Shown here: positions 1-8,835 of the stretch, one piece after another
Layout: the number at the start of each line of letters is the position of its first letter
How positions within the stretch are numbered: the stretch's first letter is position 1
Assembly (NCBI RefSeq): GCF_042408815.1
Contig: NZ_JBHOQR010000021.1
Span: 1 to 41,476, forward strand
From: Thermoflexus sp042408815
Lineage (GTDB): Bacteria > Chloroflexota > Anaerolineae > Thermoflexales > Thermoflexaceae
Reading direction: 5' to 3'
Length of the DNA stretch: 41,476 nt
The notes under the pieces: model-generated
Database searches by the model: none
What the model saw: the letters and a program-made list of their open reading frames with translations, nothing else
Told to the model about the DNA's origin: nothing
Translations under genes and position numbers: made by a program

Positions 1-1
1 G

Positions 2-2017
2 TTGAAGGAGCCGGTGGTGCTGCCGGCGAAGGCGCCGCAGCTGCTGATCAACGGGGCCTCGGGGATCGCGGTGGGGATGGCCACCAGCATCCCCCCCCAC
101 AACCTGAGCGAGGTCTGCGATGCCCTGTGCTACATGATCGATAACTGGGGCCGCCTGGATCGCATCACGGTGGATGATCTGATGGCTTTCATCAAGGGCC
201 CGGATTTCCCGACCGGCGGGGTGGTGTTCCGCTATGCCGATGATGGCGAGACCGATGCGGTGCGGACCGCTTACGCGGTGGGGAAGGGGCAGTTCGTGGT
301 TCAGGCCCGCGCCCATATCGAAGAGGCGGAGCGGGGGAAGGTGCGGATCGTGGTGACGGAGCTGCCCTATCTGGTGAACAAGGCCGCCCTCATCGAGCGG
401 ATCGCCGAGCTGGTCCGGGAGGGACGGATCGAGGGGATCACCGATTTGCGAGATGAGTCCGACCGACGGGGGATGCGGCTGGTGATCGAGGTGGCCCGGA
501 CTGCGGATCCCCGCGAGGTGCTAACGGCCCTTTACAAACACACGCCCCTCCAGACCACCTTCGGCGTGCAGATGCTGGCTCTGGTGGATGGGGAGCCGCG
601 CCTGCTGCCTCTGAAGAAAGCCCTTCAGCTCTTCGTGGAGCACCGCCAGCAGGTGATCCGGCGTCGCAGCGAATACGAGCTGGCCCGGGCCCGGGAGCGC
701 GCGCATATCCTGGAGGGGTTACTGACCGCCCTAGCGCACCTGGATGAGGTGATCGCCCTGATCCGGCGCTCGAAGGACGCCGAGGAAGCCAAAGCAGGTC
801 TGATGCGGCGCTATCGGCTGACGGAGGCTCAGGCGCTGGCTATCCTGGAGATGCCCCTGCGGCGGCTGGCGCGGCTGGAGCGGGAGAAGATCGAAGCTGA
901 ATACAAAGAGAAGCAGCGCCGGATCCGGGAGCTGGAGGATTTGCTGGCTCACCCGAAAAAGATCTTAGGGGTGATCCGGGGGGAACTCCAGGAGCTCAAG
1001 GCGAAATACGGAGACGCGCGGCGGACGTTCATTGCGGACCGGGCGCGGGGGGCCCTTACGGTCGAAGATCTGATGCCGAATCAGCCGGTCTGGGTGACGA
1101 TCACCGCTGGCGGCCGGATCCTCCGAACACCGCTTCGGGGTGGGCCGGCATGGTCCCATGGAGATCAACCGGTGGCGCTGGTGCGGGGGAGCACTCGTGG
1201 CGCCGTGGTGCTTTTCACGGACCGAGGGACGGCGGCGGCGGTGGCCGTGCATCGGATCCCGGAGGGCGAGGAGGGGATTCCCATCCCGGACCTGGTTGCC
1301 CTCCCGGAGGGGGAAACCGTGGTGGCCGCACTGCCGATGCCGGGGCGGATCGATGCCAACGGAGCAGGCCCCTATGTGTTCCTCGTGACCCGGAATGCCA
1401 TGTGCAAACGCGTGGCCTGGGCGGACCTGAACCGACCCGGCGCCTTCCCGGCGATGGGAATCGCGAAGGAGGATGCTCTCGTGTCGGCTTTCACCACCTA
1501 TGGAGAGGGTGAAATCCTGATGGCCACCGCCGCAGGCCAGGCGATCCGCTTCGCCGAGGAGGAGGTGCGGGTGATGGGCCTGAGTGCCGCTGGGGTACTG
1601 GGCCTCAAGCTCGGAGAGAAGGATCAGGTGATCGGGGCGGCCCTGGTGAAGCCTCAAGGGGCTATTGTCATCGGAACGGCTCACGGCTTTATGAAGCGCA
1701 CGGCGGCGAGGGAATACCCCCGCCAGGGCCGATATGGAGTGGGCGTGCAGACGGCAATGGTTTCCGAGAAAACCGGGCCGGTAGTTGGAGTTGCCGCGGT
1801 GGAGGAGGATGAAACCCTGTGGGTGGTAGGCAGCCGGGGGACAGTGAAAGCGGTGAAGGTGAAGGATCTTCCCCGGGCCGGCCGGGCACGGCCCGGGACG
1901 GCGGTGGTCAACTTGAAGAGCAACGAGACCATGATTCGTTTGATCGCCCCGGCTGCTTTGGAGAGGGGAAGGGGACGGAACGATCGTAAGGAGAGCCGGA
2001 GGAAGCGCCAGCGGTAG
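2..2017 (+). CDS. gyrA: DNA gyrase/topoisomerase IV subunit A, 3' part
   Basis: This is the A subunit of a type IIA topoisomerase, which breaks and rejoins DNA during supercoiling or decatenation. The window opens inside the gene. The first residues (KEPVVLPAK, then the GIAVGMATSIPPHNL block) lie after the catalytic tyrosine in known GyrA proteins, so roughly 155 N-terminal residues including that tyrosine are outside the window. The rest of the breakage-reunion domain and its coiled coil (about residues 210-330) are present. They are followed by about six beta-propeller blades with the usual repeats such as GTAAAVAV, ATAAGQAIRF and GSRGTVKAV. A canonical GyrA box (QRRGGKG-like) is not seen at the usual first-blade position. 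The closest string, RQGRYGVGV, sits in a late blade. GyrA is therefore the likelier name, but ParC cannot be excluded. The basic tail ends at TAG 2015-2017. Confidence 0.9.
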   Translation: MKEPVVLPAKAPQLLINGASGIAVGMATSIPPHNLSEVCDALCYMIDNWGRLDRITVDDLMAFIKGPDFPTGGVVFRYADDGETDAVRTAYAVGKGQFVVQARAHIEEAERGKVRIVVTELPYLVNKAALIERIAELVREGRIEGITDLRDESDRRGMRLVIEVARTADPREVLTALYKHTPLQTTFGVQMLALVDGEPRLLPLKKALQLFVEHRQQVIRRRSEYELARARERAHILEGLLTALAHLDEVIALIRRSKDAEEAKAGLMRRYRLTEAQALAILEMPLRRLARLEREKIEAEYKEKQRRIRELEDLLAHPKKILGVIRGELQELKAKYGDARRTFIADRARGALTVEDLMPNQPVWVTITAGGRILRTPLRGGPAWSHGDQPVALVRGSTRGAVVLFTDRGTAAAVAVHRIPEGEEGIPIPDLVALPEGETVVAALPMPGRIDANGAGPYVFLVTRNAMCKRVAWADLNRPGAFPAMGIAKEDALVSAFTTYGEGEILMATAAGQAIRFAEEEVRVMGLSAAGVLGLKLGEKDQVIGAALVKPQGAIVIGTAHGFMKRTAAREYPRQGRYGVGVQTAMVSEKTGPVVGVAAVEEDETLWVVGSRGTVKAVKVKDLPRAGRARPGTAVVNLKSNETMIRLIAPAALERGRGRNDRKESRRKRQR

Positions 2018-2240
2018 GTCCGGATGGGCGAGGGCCGGCGGGGCGCATGGCTTCGCGGATCGCCCCTCGATCCCAGGGCCTGGATTCGCCACGGTTCCTC
2101 CATTGGGCCGTGATACTTCTTCGGGGACGCTTTTCACGTTTCGCGGGATGAGCTCACCCCCCACCCTCAGCGGTGTGTTCCTCCCGGCCCTCAGGATCCC
2201 TATCCTTGGCCGACCTGTGCTGGGAATGGAGTGTGAATCG

Positions 2241-2981
2241 ATGGCGCTCTGGCTTCTGGGGACCTCAGGTGCTGTGCCGGATTCCCAACGGGATTATGTC
2301 GCGCTGGTCGTGGAGCATGCCGGCCGCCTGATTCTGATCGAGGCGGGGGGATCGCCGCTCCATCGCCTGAGCCGCATGGGCCTGGATCCAGGGCGCTTGG
2401 AGGGGGTTTTCCTCTCCCATCGTCATCCCGATCATCTCAGTGCGCTGCCTGTACTTCTGATGGGATTATGGCTGCAAAAGCGAGCGCATCCCCTCTGGAT
2501 CGCTGGGCCGGAAGATACGGTGGAACGGGCCCAGGCGTTGCTTGAGCTGTTCGAGTGGCGCTCCTGGAGCGGTATGTTTCCCGTGAACTGGCGGCCGATC
2601 CCGCTGGAGCATGGAGCCGTGGTGGAAGAAAGCGGGGGGATCCGTTTGACGGCTGCCCCTGTTTCCCACAGCGTCCCCACACTGGCCCTGCGGATCGAGC
2701 TCCCGGATGGGGTGGCCGTCTATTCCGCAGATACGGCGCCATGCCCGGAGATCATCCGCCTGGCCCGCGAGGCCGACGTCCTGATTCACGAGGCGACAGG
2801 CTCATATCCCGGGCATACCCCTCCGGAGGGCGCGGGTTGGGTGGCGCGGGAGGCCGGTGTCCGACGGCTCATTCTGGTGCATGTGCCGCCCGAAATCGAT
2901 CCGGGGGAATGGAAGGCGCGCGCCCGGGAAGCTTTCCGGGGTCCGGTGGAGGTGGGATGGGATGGGATGCGGGTGATGTGA
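2241..2981 (+). CDS. MBL-fold hydrolase, ribonuclease Z-like
   Basis: This is a metallo-beta-lactamase-fold metal hydrolase of about 246 residues. The zinc motif H-x-H-x-D-H is intact (SHRHPDHL, near residue 65). Further expected ligands are a histidine in PVSHS, the aspartate in YSADTAPC, and a late HVPPE histidine. The order and spacing resemble the RNase Z / arylsulfatase-like branch. The tRNA-processing exosite arm of true RNase Z is not obvious, so the substrate is unknown. The reading frame is open further upstream, but MALWLLGTSGAVPD is the usual family start, and a GGAG lies nine bases before ATG 2241. An alternative ATG is at 2226. The gene is followed at once by a broken HD phosphohydrolase. 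Confidence 0.8.
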   Translation: MALWLLGTSGAVPDSQRDYVALVVEHAGRLILIEAGGSPLHRLSRMGLDPGRLEGVFLSHRHPDHLSALPVLLMGLWLQKRAHPLWIAGPEDTVERAQALLELFEWRSWSGMFPVNWRPIPLEHGAVVEESGGIRLTAAPVSHSVPTLALRIELPDGVAVYSADTAPCPEIIRLAREADVLIHEATGSYPGHTPPEGAGWVAREAGVRRLILVHVPPEIDPGEWKARAREAFRGPVEVGWDGMRVM

Positions 2982-3325
2982 GGGGGAGATCGAAGCCCAT
3001 CGGTTTCGGGAGACCCGGGCCGCCTGCACGCTGGAGGCCCGCGCGCTGTTCGACGCGGATAAGCGGGACGCGCTGGGGATCATCGGCCTGGCCCGTCTCT
3101 TTGCCTACAGGGGCGCGCATCGACATCCACTCTGGATGCCAGTTTGGGAAAGAGGAAGGCCCTGCGGCCTCCGCGGCCCATGAGTTCTTCCGCAAGATGT
3201 GTTTCCTGCCTGAGCGGATGCAGACGGAGACCGGATGGCGATGGGTGGAAGTCCGTCTGAATCGGAGGCGGAAAGTCATCGAGTGGCTGGAGATGGAGAT
3301 GTGGAGGGAGGATTTCGATGGTTGA
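2977..3325 (+). pseudogene. HD-domain phosphohydrolase remnant, frameshifted
   Basis: This is the C-terminal part of an HD-superfamily phosphohydrolase. In the frame starting at 2989 one reads IEAHRFRETRAACTLEARA and then LFDADKRDALGIIGLARLFA. This matches the helix carrying the DADKLDAIGAIGIAR signature of the YedJ-type HD family. Homology then jumps to another frame from about 3140, with HEFFRKMCFLPERMQTETG and a following basic helix to TGA 3323-3325. This corresponds to the family's C-terminal EHFYEKLLKLKDLMHTETG-like segment. The N-terminal metal-binding HD part is missing, since an in-frame stop lies at 2974 inside the upstream gene. A large 5' deletion plus a frameshift near 3110-3145 therefore make this a relic. 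The family assignment is from memory of its conserved motifs. Confidence 0.72.
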
Positions 3326-3330
3326 GGGAT

Positions 3331-3360
3331 TTGACAGGCTTTCTTCGAGTTGCCTATATT
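3331..3360 (+). promoter_or_regulatory. Sigma-A-type promoter for the ABC operon
   Basis: TTGACA at 3331-3336 and TATATT at 3355-3360 are separated by 18 bases. This is a near-consensus primary-sigma promoter starting transcription near 3367. It gives a leader of about 230 nt before the ATPase gene at 3598. A weaker pair, TTGACC 3472-3477 and TACCAT 3495-3500 (17-base spacer), could be a second start inside the leader. The rest of the 272-base gap shows no gene. Confidence 0.6.
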
Positions 3361-3597
3361 GAATTGTGATGTATAAAAACCCACCGGGTTGGAAGGGCGA
3401 GGCTTTGCCCATGTCCCTCTCAGAGGGCGGACTGGCCCTCGGGTTCCGCCCGCCGTCGGCATTCTGCCTGCTTGACCTCAATCGGCAGGTGACATACCAT
3501 CGTGCCGGCGCGGATCATCCCTGATGAAGAGGCATCCTGATTCCGTGGCTGTCGGAGCTTACGTCGCGCAGCGCATCTCAGGCTGGGGTGAGGTCTT

Positions 3598-4518
3598 ATG
3601 ATCGAAGCGGAGGGATTGACCAAAATCTATGGCAATCGAGTGGTGGCCATCGAGGATGTGACGTTCCGGGTGGAGCGAGGCCAGATCGTTGGCTTCCTGG
3701 GCCCGAACGGGGCGGGGAAGACGACGACCATGCGCATCCTTACCGGCTACATGCCGCCCACCCGAGGCCGCGCGCGCATCGCCGGCTACGACACTGTGCT
3801 CCAATCTCTGGAGGCTCGTCGGCACATCGGATATCTTCCGGAGACGGTGCCGCTGTATCCCGAGATGAGCGTTCGCGCTTATCTGAGTTTCATGGCGGAG
3901 ATCCGCGGCCTCCCGAACCGGAAAGCCGCGGTGGAGCGCGCCATGGCCCTCACCGGTCTGGAGGATCGAGCCGATGTTCTGATCGGCAAGCTCTCCAAGG
4001 GATATCGCCAGCGGGTGGGGTTGGCTCAGGCCATCCTGCATAACCCGGATGTTCTGATCCTGGATGAGCCCACCATCGGCCTGGATCCCCGGCAGGTGAG
4101 AGAAGTCCGCGATCTGATCCAGGAGCTGGGGAAAACCCACACCATTCTGCTTTCCACTCACATTCTGGCGGAGGTCCAGCAGATCTGCGATCGTGTCCTG
4201 ATCATCCACCGGGGGCGGATCCGGGCGGATATGACCCTGGGCGAGGCGCTGCGCAGCCGGCGGCCGGATCGGGTTTTCCTCCGAGTGGAGGGAGGCGACC
4301 AGAAGATCCCCGAGGTCTTAAGCGCGCTGCCGGGGGTACGCCGCGTGGAGCGGCTGGAGTCGGGCGTGTATGAGGTCGAAGTGGCAAATACTGCCCGCGA
4401 GGATCCCAGCCCGGCCATCGCGGAAGCGGTGGTGCGCCAGGGCTGGCGGCTGCTGGAGCTTCGCCCGGTTGGCCTCACTTTGGAAGCCCTCTTCCTCCAG
4501 GTCACCGCTCAGGATTGA
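3598..4518 (+). CDS. ABC transporter ATP-binding protein, GldA/NatA-like
   Basis: This is the ATPase subunit of an ABC-2 type exporter, 306 residues. It carries Walker A (GPNGAGKT, about residues 36-43), a Q-loop region ending in YLPE, a signature variant (LSKGYRQR), Walker B (VLILDEP) and a switch histidine in LLSTHIL. The YLPE..PLYPEMSV stretch is typical of the GldA/CcmA-like branch. A C-terminal extension of about 90 residues after the nucleotide-binding domain fits that branch. ATG 3598 follows a GGTGAGG ribosome site. The gene heads a four-gene operon with the permease (13-base gap), a GldG-like protein and a DUF4340 protein. This set is called a gliding-motility ABC transporter in Bacteroidetes, but in non-gliding phyla it has no proven substrate. 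Confidence 0.9.
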   Translation: MIEAEGLTKIYGNRVVAIEDVTFRVERGQIVGFLGPNGAGKTTTMRILTGYMPPTRGRARIAGYDTVLQSLEARRHIGYLPETVPLYPEMSVRAYLSFMAEIRGLPNRKAAVERAMALTGLEDRADVLIGKLSKGYRQRVGLAQAILHNPDVLILDEPTIGLDPRQVREVRDLIQELGKTHTILLSTHILAEVQQICDRVLIIHRGRIRADMTLGEALRSRRPDRVFLRVEGGDQKIPEVLSALPGVRRVERLESGVYEVEVANTAREDPSPAIAEAVVRQGWRLLELRPVGLTLEALFLQVTAQD

Positions 4519-4531
4519 GGAGGTTGTTTCC

Positions 4532-5260
4532 ATGCGGAAACTGTGGGCGATCGCCCGTCGCGAGCTGGGAGCCTATTTCGTCTCCCCGATCGCCTATCTG
4601 GTCGGGGCAGCTTTTCTGGCTATGATGGGTTTCTTCTTCTACACCGACGTGATCTTCACGATCCTCAGCCGTTCCGAGCCGACCATGCGTTATATCTTTG
4701 GGGTCATGACCACCATCCTGCTCTTCGTGGCCCCGGTGCTGACCATGCGCCTGCTGGCGGAAGAACAGCGGCTGGGGACCCTGGAGCTGTTGCTGACAGC
4801 GCCCGTTCGGGACTGGGAAGTAGTGCTGGGGAAGTATCTAGCGGCGCTGGGGTTTTACCTGGGTCTTCTGATCGTTACCGGCGTATATCCTCTTTTGCTC
4901 TTCTGGATGGGGGGCAACCCAGACATGGGGCCCATCCTCTCCGGCTATCTGGGGATGTTTCTGTTCGGGGCAGCCCTGCTTTCCATTGGCCTGTTCTCTT
5001 CCTCCCTCTCTCAGAACCAGGTGGTGGCGGCCGTGGTGGGGATCGGGTTGGTGATCCTGCTGGCGGTGGCCAGCCTTCCCGCGGATGGGATCACCAATCC
5101 CACGCTGCAGCAGATCCTGAACCATATCGATCTGCGGAATCATCTCATGAACTTCCGCCGCGGCCTGATCGACACCAGCGATGTGGTGTATTACCTGAGC
5201 GTGAGCGCGGCTTTCCTTTTGCTCACAGTTCAGATCCTGAACTCGCGGAGGTGGCGATGA
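4532..5260 (+). CDS. ABC-2 type permease, GldF-like
   Basis: This is a membrane permease of 242 residues that pairs with the preceding ATPase. It starts with a short cytoplasmic helix (MRKLWAIARRELGAYF) and has six likely transmembrane segments: near residues 18-40, 52-73, 100-125, 140-165, 168-190 and 212-232. The conserved cytoplasmic loop RLLAEEQRLGTLELLLTAPV is the ABC2-membrane coupling motif. ATG 4532 follows a GAGGAGG ribosome site. Its stop codon overlaps the start of the next gene in an ATGA, so the two are almost certainly translationally coupled. Length and topology are normal for GldF-like proteins. Confidence 0.88.
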   Translation: MRKLWAIARRELGAYFVSPIAYLVGAAFLAMMGFFFYTDVIFTILSRSEPTMRYIFGVMTTILLFVAPVLTMRLLAEEQRLGTLELLLTAPVRDWEVVLGKYLAALGFYLGLLIVTGVYPLLLFWMGGNPDMGPILSGYLGMFLFGAALLSIGLFSSSLSQNQVVAAVVGIGLVILLAVASLPADGITNPTLQQILNHIDLRNHLMNFRRGLIDTSDVVYYLSVSAAFLLLTVQILNSRRWR

Positions 5261-6831
5261 ACCTGGCCCGGCCGTCGGAATCGATCCTCCGGGCGCTGTG
5301 GGGGCTGGCCCTGCTGGCGCTCGTCGCCGCGGGGGTGGCATGGGGGATCGAGGGGCGATTCGGCGCACCCGCCGTGATCACTCTGATTCTGGCGATCCTG
5401 CTCAGCGGGATCGCTGTGTATCTCGCCCCTGAGCAGGTCCGTGCCTGGATCGGGGGGCGCCCCTTTGCCTTCGGGGCGAACGCGGTGCTGGCCAGCGCCG
5501 CCTTCATCGGTATTATGGCGCTGCTGAACATTTTGGCCGTCCGCCACGCCCAGCGCTGGGATCTGACCGCGGAAAAACGCTTCTCTCTTTCCCCGCAGAC
5601 CCTGCAGATCTTACAGAGCCTTCCGGAGCCCGTGGAAGCCATGGCCTTCTTCTCCCAGAATTTCCAGTTCGCCCGCCAGGATGCGGAAGATCTGCTGGAT
5701 CAGTATCGGCATTACAGCAATGGGAAGTTCTCCTACCGGTTCATCGACCCGGTGGCCCAGGCCTCCCTGGCCCGGCAGTGGGGGGTCACCCGGGATGGCA
5801 CTATCCTTTTTGTCATGAAGGATCGCCGCCAGGAGGTCACGCTTTATAACGAGCAGGAGTTCACCGCGGCGCTGGTGAAGCTGATCCGCCCCACTCAGCC
5901 GAAAATCTATTTCCTCACCGGCCATGGGGAGCGGGACGTGAACGAAGAGGGAGACAACGGTTACGCGCAGGTCCGTCGGGCGCTGGAGCGGGAAGGTTAT
6001 CAGGTGGAGTCCCTGAATCTGGCCGTGACCTCGACCGTTCCTGCTGACGCGGCGGTGATCATCCTTGCTGGGCCTGTGCGGCCGTTGCTGGATCGGGAGG
6101 TGGAGACGCTAAAGAGCTATCTCAATGCCGGGGGGCGCATGCTCATCGCCCTCGATCCTTCCCTGCAGATCTCAGGGGCAGGGGTGGCTGAGTCCATCAA
6201 TCGGGTTCTGGAGGATTGGGGGGTCGCTTTCCGGGAAGATGTGATCATCGATCCGGTGAGCTCGATGTTTACGGATCCCCTGACGCCGCTTTCCAGCCGC
6301 TATGGCTTCAGCCCGATCACCGAGAAGCTGCGGGGCATCGCCACCGCCTTCCCAGCCGCCCGATCCATCGAAGAGGTCCGCAGCCAGCCGGATCGATTCC
6401 GGGTCGTCCGTCTGGTGGAGACCAGCGGCCAGAGCTGGAGCGAGACGGATCTGGCGGGGGTGCGCCAGGCGCTGAATCAGGGGCGCCTTCCCTCGCCAGC
6501 GGGGAAGAAGCCCGGCCCGCTGGCCCTGGCCCTCACGGTGGAGCAGGTGAATGGGAAAGGGCGGTTAGTTCTCTTTGGGGATGCGGATTTCGCCGCTAAT
6601 CAGAACGTGGGGGCCAATCTGCCGTTTGCGAACCTGGATCTTTTTGTGAACGCGGTGAATTGGCTGTCCGAATCCGAAGCTCTGATCGGGTTGCGTCAGT
6701 CGCCGGCCTCCACCGTTCGCGCCCTGAGCGCCACGCCAGCCCAAATCCGCACCGTCTTTATGCTGACGGTGGTGATGATGCCGTTAACCGTGCTAGCGGT
6801 CGGCGCCCTGGTATGGTGGCAACGTCGCTGA
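5257..6831 (+). CDS. GldG-like ABC transporter auxiliary protein
   Basis: This is a 524-residue membrane-anchored protein of the GldG / DUF4350-related family. Two or three N-terminal transmembrane segments (about residues 12-30, 35-52 and 68-88) are followed by WDLTAEKRFSLSPQT, the hallmark after the last N-terminal helix. A large extracytoplasmic domain follows, with a FLTGHGERD motif typical of the family. A final transmembrane helix (about residues 500-520) ends in a short basic tail. ATG 5257 overlaps the permease stop. In known systems the protein forms a complex with the GldA/GldF-like transporter at the cell envelope. The transported molecule is unknown here. Confidence 0.85.
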   Translation: MNLARPSESILRALWGLALLALVAAGVAWGIEGRFGAPAVITLILAILLSGIAVYLAPEQVRAWIGGRPFAFGANAVLASAAFIGIMALLNILAVRHAQRWDLTAEKRFSLSPQTLQILQSLPEPVEAMAFFSQNFQFARQDAEDLLDQYRHYSNGKFSYRFIDPVAQASLARQWGVTRDGTILFVMKDRRQEVTLYNEQEFTAALVKLIRPTQPKIYFLTGHGERDVNEEGDNGYAQVRRALEREGYQVESLNLAVTSTVPADAAVIILAGPVRPLLDREVETLKSYLNAGGRMLIALDPSLQISGAGVAESINRVLEDWGVAFREDVIIDPVSSMFTDPLTPLSSRYGFSPITEKLRGIATAFPAARSIEEVRSQPDRFRVVRLVETSGQSWSETDLAGVRQALNQGRLPSPAGKKPGPLALALTVEQVNGKGRLVLFGDADFAANQNVGANLPFANLDLFVNAVNWLSESEALIGLRQSPASTVRALSATPAQIRTVFMLTVVMMPLTVLAVGALVWWQRR

Positions 6832-6888
6832 GGGCGTCCCTTGCCGCCCCACCCCAGAAGCCGCGTTTTCCATCGGAGGTGATCGGAG

Positions 6889-7512
6889 ATGAAACGATGG
6901 GGCACGCTGGGCTTGGTCCTCGCTTTTCTGGTTCTGGCGCTCTTTGTATACTTAGAACCGAAGATCACCGCTCGTCCGACCCCTACTCCAGGGGCGTCCC
7001 GCAATCTGCTGGACGTGAACAGCGCCGCCATTCGAAGAATCCGAGTGATCGATCATGCCAACCATGCCGAGGCGGAGGTCGAACGGGATACCAGCGGGCA
7101 GTGGTTTCTGACCGTTCCCACACGTCATCTGGTCCGCCAGGACACTATCGACACCTTAGCGGAAGGGTGGGCCACACTCTTCGTGCAGCAGGTCATCTCG
7201 GATGTCGCGGATCTTTCCGCTTATGGATTGGTGACACCCACTTATACCATTGTGATCAGCGCGACGGATCGGGTCTTCACGGTAACCGTCGGCGCCCCAA
7301 CGCCGATCGGAGGTGGCTATTACGTGCGCCGGGAGGGGGATCCCGCCGTGTATGTGGTGGGGACCTTTGCGATCGATGAGGCGAAGAAGCTGGTCACCCA
7401 GCCGCCGCTGGTGACTCCTACGCCCACGCCCACCATCACGCCGACGCCAACGGCGACGCCGACTCCCACGGCAGGGCCCTCGCCGACACCAGGGGCGACT
7501 CCGACTCCTTGA
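6889..7512 (+). CDS. DUF4340 protein with Pro-Thr-rich tail
   Basis: This is a 207-residue envelope protein and the fourth gene of the ABC operon. An N-terminal hydrophobic segment (about residues 5-22) serves as signal or membrane anchor. The DUF4340 region follows, with the recurrent pattern of a per-residue comparison domain: IRRIRVI, then GQWFLTVP, then LSAYGL.TPTYTIVI, then YYVRREGDPAVYVV. DUF4340 proteins commonly sit directly downstream of gldG-like genes, as here. This copy is short for the family and ends in about 35 residues of alternating Thr-Pro encoded by near-repeats of ACGCCG/ACTCCG at about 7410-7510. The tail may be an extended spacer, and its length may vary by slippage. ATG 6889 follows a GGAGGTGATCGGAG site. 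Confidence 0.78.
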   Translation: MKRWGTLGLVLAFLVLALFVYLEPKITARPTPTPGASRNLLDVNSAAIRRIRVIDHANHAEAEVERDTSGQWFLTVPTRHLVRQDTIDTLAEGWATLFVQQVISDVADLSAYGLVTPTYTIVISATDRVFTVTVGAPTPIGGGYYVRREGDPAVYVVGTFAIDEAKKLVTQPPLVTPTPTPTITPTPTATPTPTAGPSPTPGATPTP

Positions 7513-7594
7513 CCTGCGGATATCCTGATGGAAACGCTGGGCTCAGCTGTTCGCGGATGGGATGTTTTGAATCCTTAAGGAGGGATTCCTGACT

Positions 7595-8770
7595 ATGGTG
7601 GAGGACATGCAGACTTCCAACCTCCCAGCGCTGGATCAGCTCCTCGCTCTCGGGCGATCCCGGGGATATGTCACCTTCGAGGAGATCCTGCAGGTTTTTC
7701 CGGAGGCGGAGAACGATGTGGACCGCCTGGATGAGATTTTTGCCGCTCTCCTGGAGGCCGGCGTGGAAGTCACGGATGCTCCGGAGGAAGAGGGCCCGGG
7801 CCTGGAGCTGGAGGAGAATGGAGAGGAGGCCTGGGGGGAAGAGGATCTGGAAGAGGCGTTGGAGTCCGATGACACCCTTGCCCTCTACCTGAAGGAAGTC
7901 GGGCGGATCCCCCTGCTTACGCCGGAGGAAGAGGTTGCCCTTGCACAACGGATTGAGCGGGGCCGCCAGGCAGAGCGCCGTCTGGCCCAAGGGAACCTCT
8001 CCCCGGAAGAGCGACGTCGCCTGGAAGAGATCGCAGCGGATGGGCGAGCCGCTCAGGATCACCTGATCCTGGCCAACACCCGCCTGGTGATCAGCGTGGC
8101 CAAAAAATACATCGGACGGGGCCTGCCCCTTTCCGATCTGATCCAGGAGGGCAACATCGGCTTGATCCGGGCGGTCAAGAAGTTTGACTGGCGGCGGGGT
8201 CACAAATTCTCCACCTATGCGACGTGGTGGATTCGTCAGGCGGTCACCCGGGCCATCGCCGATCAATCCCGGACGATCCGGGTTCCGGTTCACATGGGGG
8301 ATCAGATCAACCGGCTGTTGCGCCTGCAGCAACAGCTGGTGCAGGAGCTCGGCCGCGATCCGACGGTGGAGGAGCTGGCGGAGGCGATGGCCATCCCGCC
8401 TTCCCGGGTCGAGCAGCTGTTGCAGATGGCCCGCCAGCCCATATCTCTGGAGACGCCAACGGATGATGAAGAGGAGAGCGTGCTGGGGGATTTCATTGAG
8501 GATCGGGAGGCGGCCTCGCCCGCTGAAGCGGTGAGCCAGCAGATGCTTCGGGAGATCCTGCATGAAATCCTGGCCACCCTTTCCCCTCGCGAGGTGCGCA
8601 TTTTGAAGCTGCGTTATGGCCTGGTGGACGGACGGATGTATACCCTGGAGGAGGTGGGGCGCAAGCTGGGGGTGACTCGGGAACGGGTGCGCCAGATCGA
8701 AGCGCAGGCCCTGGCTCGCTTGCGTCATCCCATCTACGCGCGACGGCTACGGGAATTCCTGCAGGAGTGA
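7595..8770 (+). CDS. sigA: RNA polymerase primary sigma factor (RpoD/SigA)
   Basis: This is the principal sigma-70 factor that directs RNA polymerase to housekeeping promoters, 391 residues. Region 1.1 (about residues 10-60, GRSRGYVTFEEIL) is followed by an acidic linker. Region 1.2 begins near residue 92 (DDTLALYLKEVGRIPLLT). Region 2 runs from about 159 to 225 and includes the core-binding and -10 melting motif (ISVAKKYIGRGLPLSDLIQEG; KFSTYATWWIRQAVTRA). Region 3 follows. Region 4 from about 346 carries the -35-recognising helix-turn-helix (TLEEVGRKLGVTRERVRQIE). All group 1 features are present. ATG 7595 follows an AAGGAGGG site. No clear -35/-10 pair was seen in the short gap before it, so read-through from the ABC operon is possible. 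Confidence 0.95.
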   Translation: MVEDMQTSNLPALDQLLALGRSRGYVTFEEILQVFPEAENDVDRLDEIFAALLEAGVEVTDAPEEEGPGLELEENGEEAWGEEDLEEALESDDTLALYLKEVGRIPLLTPEEEVALAQRIERGRQAERRLAQGNLSPEERRRLEEIAADGRAAQDHLILANTRLVISVAKKYIGRGLPLSDLIQEGNIGLIRAVKKFDWRRGHKFSTYATWWIRQAVTRAIADQSRTIRVPVHMGDQINRLLRLQQQLVQELGRDPTVEELAEAMAIPPSRVEQLLQMARQPISLETPTDDEEESVLGDFIEDREAASPAEAVSQQMLREILHEILATLSPREVRILKLRYGLVDGRMYTLEEVGRKLGVTRERVRQIEAQALARLRHPIYARRLREFLQE

Positions 8771-8778
8771 AAGGAGGG

Positions 8779-8834
8779 GGCAGGCGCCTTCGACGCCTGC
8801 CCTCAGGCTCCCCCGTGGCTCAACCGCCTGTTTT
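8779..8834. terminator. Terminator-like hairpin between convergent genes
   Basis: An 8-bp GC stem (GGCAGGCG / CGCCTGCC, 8779-8801, seven-base loop) follows the sigma factor stop. A run of six T lies further on at 8829-8834, just before the convergent xdhC stop. The stem is not directly followed by the T-tract, so strict intrinsic termination is uncertain. The position suits a shared end for both genes. Confidence 0.4.
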
Positions 8835-8835
8835 T

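Noticed and set aside
965..2164. A long open frame antisense to the topoisomerase gene
   Set aside because: Its composition is that of a high-GC shadow frame (Pro, His and Arg rich, no domain), and the opposite strand encodes a clear conserved protein.
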